Shown piece after piece: positions 61,860-64,000 of a DNA stretch of 64,000 bases (positions are counted from its first letter, which is position 1; each line of letters begins with the position of its first letter). The notes below the pieces were generated by a model. The model was not told the origin of the DNA and did not search any database. It saw only the letters and a program-made list of their open reading frames with translations. The position numbers and the translations under genes are program-made. The stretch comes from Ptiloglossa arizonensis (Eukaryota; Arthropoda; Insecta; Hymenoptera; Colletidae): assembly GCF_051014685.1 (NCBI RefSeq), contig NW_027478716.1, positions 1 through 64,000 of the forward strand, in the 5' to 3' direction.

Positions 61860-64000
61860 ACTGATCCGCAAAATTTCTGTTGCATCTTAAAGTAGAAACT
61901 CGCCCGATTACAACGGTATGCCCACTTTTCCCCTAGGCGGTTCTAGTTATTCGTTTCGAGCATCAGAACTGCGAAAATTTTGAGTTTCTCAAGCGTTTCT
62001 TACATCCAAACGGCCATATCTCGCGAACGGATTGACCGATCCGCAAAATTTCTGTTGCATCTGAAAGTAGAAACTCGCCCGATTAAAACGGTATGCGTAG
62101 TTTTCCCCTAGGCCGTTCCAGTTATTCGTTTCGAGCATCAGAACTGCGAAAATTTTGAGTTTCTCAAGCGTTTCTTACCTTCAAACTGCCATATCTCGCG
62201 AACGGATTGACCGATCTGCAAAATTTCTGTTGCATCTGAAAGTAGAAACTCTCCCGACTACAACGGTATGCGCACTTTTTCCCTTGGCCGTTCTAGTTAT
62301 TCGTTTCGAGCATCAGAACTGCGAAAATTTTGAGTTTCTCAAGCGTTTCTTGCATCCAAACTGCCATATCTCGCGAACGGATTGACCGATCCGCAAAATT
62401 TCTGTTGCATCTGAAAGTAGAAACTCGCCCGATTACAACGGTATGCGTACTTCTCCCCTAGGCCGTTCTAGTCATTCGTTTCGAGCATCAGAAGTGCGAA
62501 AATATTGAGTTTCTCAAGCGTTTCTTACATTCAAACTGCCATATCTCGCGAACGGATTGACCGATCCGCAAAATTTCTGTTGCATCTGAAAGTAGAATCT
62601 CGCCCGATTACAACGGTATGCGCCCTTTTCCCCTACGCCGTTATAGTTATTCGTTTCGAGCATCAGAACTGCGAAAATTTTGAGTTTCTCAAGCGTTTCT
62701 TACATCCAAACGGCCATATCTCGCGAACGGATTGACCAATCCGCAAAATTTCTGTTGCATCTGAAAGTAGACACTCGCCCGATTACAACGGTATGCGTAC
62801 TTCTCCCCTAGGCCGTTCTAGTCATTCGTTTCGAGCATCAGAAATGCGAAAATATTGAGTTTCTCAAGCGTTTCTTACCTTCAAACTGCCATATCTCGCG
62901 AACGGATTGACCGATCCGCAAAATTTGTGTTGCATCTGAAAGTAGAATCTCGCCCGATTACAACGGTATGCGCCCTTTTCCCCTACGCCGTTATAGTTAT
63001 TCGTTTCGAGCATCAGAACTGCGAAAATTTTGAGTTTCTCAAGCGTTTCTTACATCCAAACGGCCATATCTCGCGAACGGATTGGCCAATCCGCAAAATT
63101 TCTGTTGCATCTGAAAGTAGACACTCGCCCGATTACAACGGTATGCGCCCTTTTCCCCTACGCCGTTATAGTTATTCGTTTCGAGCATCAGAACTGCGAA
63201 AATTTTGAGTTTCTCAAGCGTTTCTTACATCCAAACGGCCATATCTCGCGAACGGATTGACCGATCCGCAAAATTTCTGTTGCATCTTAAAGTAGAAACT
63301 CGCCCGATTACAACGGTATGCCCACTTTTCCCCTAGGCGGTTCTAGTTATTCGTTTCGAGCATCAGAACTGCGAAAATTTTGAGTTTCTCAAGCGTTTTT
63401 TACATCCAAACGGCCATATCTCGCGAACGGATTGACCGATCCGCAAAATTTCTGTTGCATCTGAAAGTAGAAACTCGCCCGATTAAAACGGTATGCGTAG
63501 TTTTCCCCTAGGCCGTTCCAGTTATTCGTTTCGAGCATCAGAACTGCGAAAATTTTGAGTTTCTCAAGCGTTTCTTACCTTCAAACTGCCATATCTCGCG
63601 AACGGATTGACCGATCCGCAAAATTTCTGTTGCATCTGAAAGTAGAAACTCTCCCGACTACAACGGTATGCGCACTTTTTCCCTTGGCCGTTCTAGTTAT
63701 TCGTTTCGAGCATCAGAACTGCGAAAATTTTGAGTTTCTCAAGCGTTTCTTGCATCCAAACTGCCATATCTCGCGAACGGATTGACCGATCCGCAAAATT
63801 TCTGTTGCATCTGAAAGTAGAAACTCGCCCGATTACAACGGTATGCGTACTTCTCCCCTAGGCCGTTCTAGTCATTCGTTTCGAGCATCAGAAATGCGAA
63901 AATATTGAGTTTCTCAAGCGTTTCTTACATTCAAACTGCCATATCTCGCGAACGGATTGACCGATCCGCAAAATTTCTGTTGCATCTGAAAGTAGAATCT
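61860..64000 (+). repeat. Eight-monomer (1400 bp) HOR, second copy cut by the window end
   Basis: 61860-63259 is one unit and 63260-64000 the start of the next. The match at offset 1400 covers GCATCTTAAAG, CCCCTAGGCGG (61932/63332), GATTAAAACGG, CTCTCCCGACTAC, CTTTTTCCCTTGGCC and AAATATTGAG followed by TACATTC. Differences: GACTGATCC (61858) against GACCGATCC, GCGTTTTTTAC (63395) against GCGTTTCTTAC, GATCTGC (62213) against GATCCGC, and GAAGTGCG (62492) against GAAATGCG. The window stops at monomer position 135, so the HOR probably continues. Confidence 0.8.

Larger units (their letters stand above)
1..64000 (+). repeat. 175-bp tandem satellite array filling the window
   Basis: A 175-bp unit repeats head to tail without interruption: 365 complete monomers and a 135-base partial one at the right end. 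In order the monomer holds: TTCTAGTTATTCG (1-13), GAGCATCAGAACTGCG (18-33), AAAATTTT (34-41), TTGAGTTTCTCAA (40-52), a variable stretch (61-66: TACCTC, TACATC, TACCTT, TGCATC, TATCTC or TACTTC), an NruI site TCGCGA (81-86), the dyad CGGAT...ATCCG (88-103), the nearly invariant CCGCAAAATTTCTGTTGCAT (101-120), CTCGCCCGATTACAACGGTA (134-153) and an AvrII site CCTAGG (167-172). Differences between monomers cluster at 61-72, 93-99, 121-135 and 151-175. The consensus is about 44% GC with 14 CpGs. The length is close to one nucleosome plus linker, as in many centromeric satellites (family knowledge). No monomer is inverted and nothing is inserted. The family is not recognised. Confidence 0.98.

Noticed and set aside
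61455..61895. Longest open frame (146 codons)
   Set aside because: It crosses three monomers in three frames and is open only because local variants remove stops. Neighbouring copies of the same monomers are closed.
1..64000. Many open frames of 63-146 codons on both strands
   Set aside because: They are readings of the satellite. The same peptide recurs with every monomer type, many start only at TTG, the frame changes at each 175-bp step, and there is no ribosome-binding or splice context and no resemblance to a protein family.
1..64000. CRISPR array
   Set aside because: There are no short repeats separated by unique spacers. The whole 175 bp is repeated and the variable positions are single-base subtypes shared between many units.
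1..64000. Tandem 5S rRNA, tRNA or other RNA gene cluster
   Set aside because: No internal promoter boxes, no T-run terminator in a constant place and no recognisable RNA fold or rRNA sequence in the monomer.
1..64000. Primate alpha satellite (171 bp)
   Set aside because: The length is close, but the sequence does not match what I know of alpha satellite, it is CpG-rich, and the register is strictly 175 bp.
1..64000. Telomere repeats, transposon or retroelement insertions
   Set aside because: Both strands were read for short G-rich repeats, terminal repeats, poly(A) tails and breaks in the 175-bp register. None was seen.
1..64000. Assembly collapse or artificial concatenation as the cause of the HOR pattern
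   Set aside because: Copies differ by scattered private substitutions and varied unit lengths, which simple duplication by an assembler would not give. Local homopolymer errors remain possible and are reported separately.

Overview
The window is satellite DNA from end to end. One 175-bp monomer is repeated head to tail in a single orientation. Taking the monomer as starting at TTCTAGTTATTCG, which falls on base 1, I count 365 complete monomers plus a final 135-base partial one (63866-64000). I see no unique DNA, transposon, RNA gene, telomere repeat or inverted block. The open frames present are all read from the repeat itself. They shift frame at every monomer (175 = 3 x 58 + 1), many need a TTG start, and none resembles a protein, so I annotate no gene.

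The organism cannot be named from this. Long homogeneous arrays with higher-order repeats (HORs) and a near-nucleosomal monomer are typical of eukaryotic centromeric, pericentromeric, subtelomeric or sex/B-chromosome heterochromatin. The consensus is about 44% GC. It has 14 CpGs per 175 bp, about 1.7 times the expected number, so the host probably does not lose methylated CpG heavily. That leans mildly toward an invertebrate and away from a vertebrate. I do not recognise the satellite family.

Layout. (1) 1-29042: a long HOR marked by a rare monomer (CCAAAATGCC with GAATTGACCAAACC). It recurs at 1, 3847, 13819, 17319, 22218 and 26593, giving units of 22, 57 (composite), 20, 28, 25 and 14 monomers that differ by whole-monomer gains and losses. 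(2) 29043-34200: a 9-monomer pair, then a mosaic. (3) 34200-40390: an 11-monomer pair and a block repeated 15 monomers away. (4) About 37766-47389: a mosaic of shuffled short blocks rich in newer monomer types. (5) 47390-52890: duplications spaced 11, 12 and 13 monomers. (6) About 52890-60335: a clean 15-monomer (2625 bp) HOR in almost three copies, apparently the youngest amplification. (7) 60336-64000: a mosaic, a fresh one-monomer duplication and an 8-monomer HOR cut by the window end.

The register is very strict. Every length change is a multiple of 175 except ten one-base contractions of short homopolymers. Five of these are private to one copy and look like possible consensus errors. 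Five are shared by duplicated copies and so are real. Each monomer carries a 16-bp dyad (CGGAT...ATCCG, a perfect palindrome in one subtype), a second dyad (TTGAG TTT CTCAA), an AAAATTTT tract and, on the minus strand, a 17-bp element matching the mammalian CENP-B box consensus at 12 of 17 positions. Together these make a centromere-type array a reasonable hypothesis, but not a demonstrated one.
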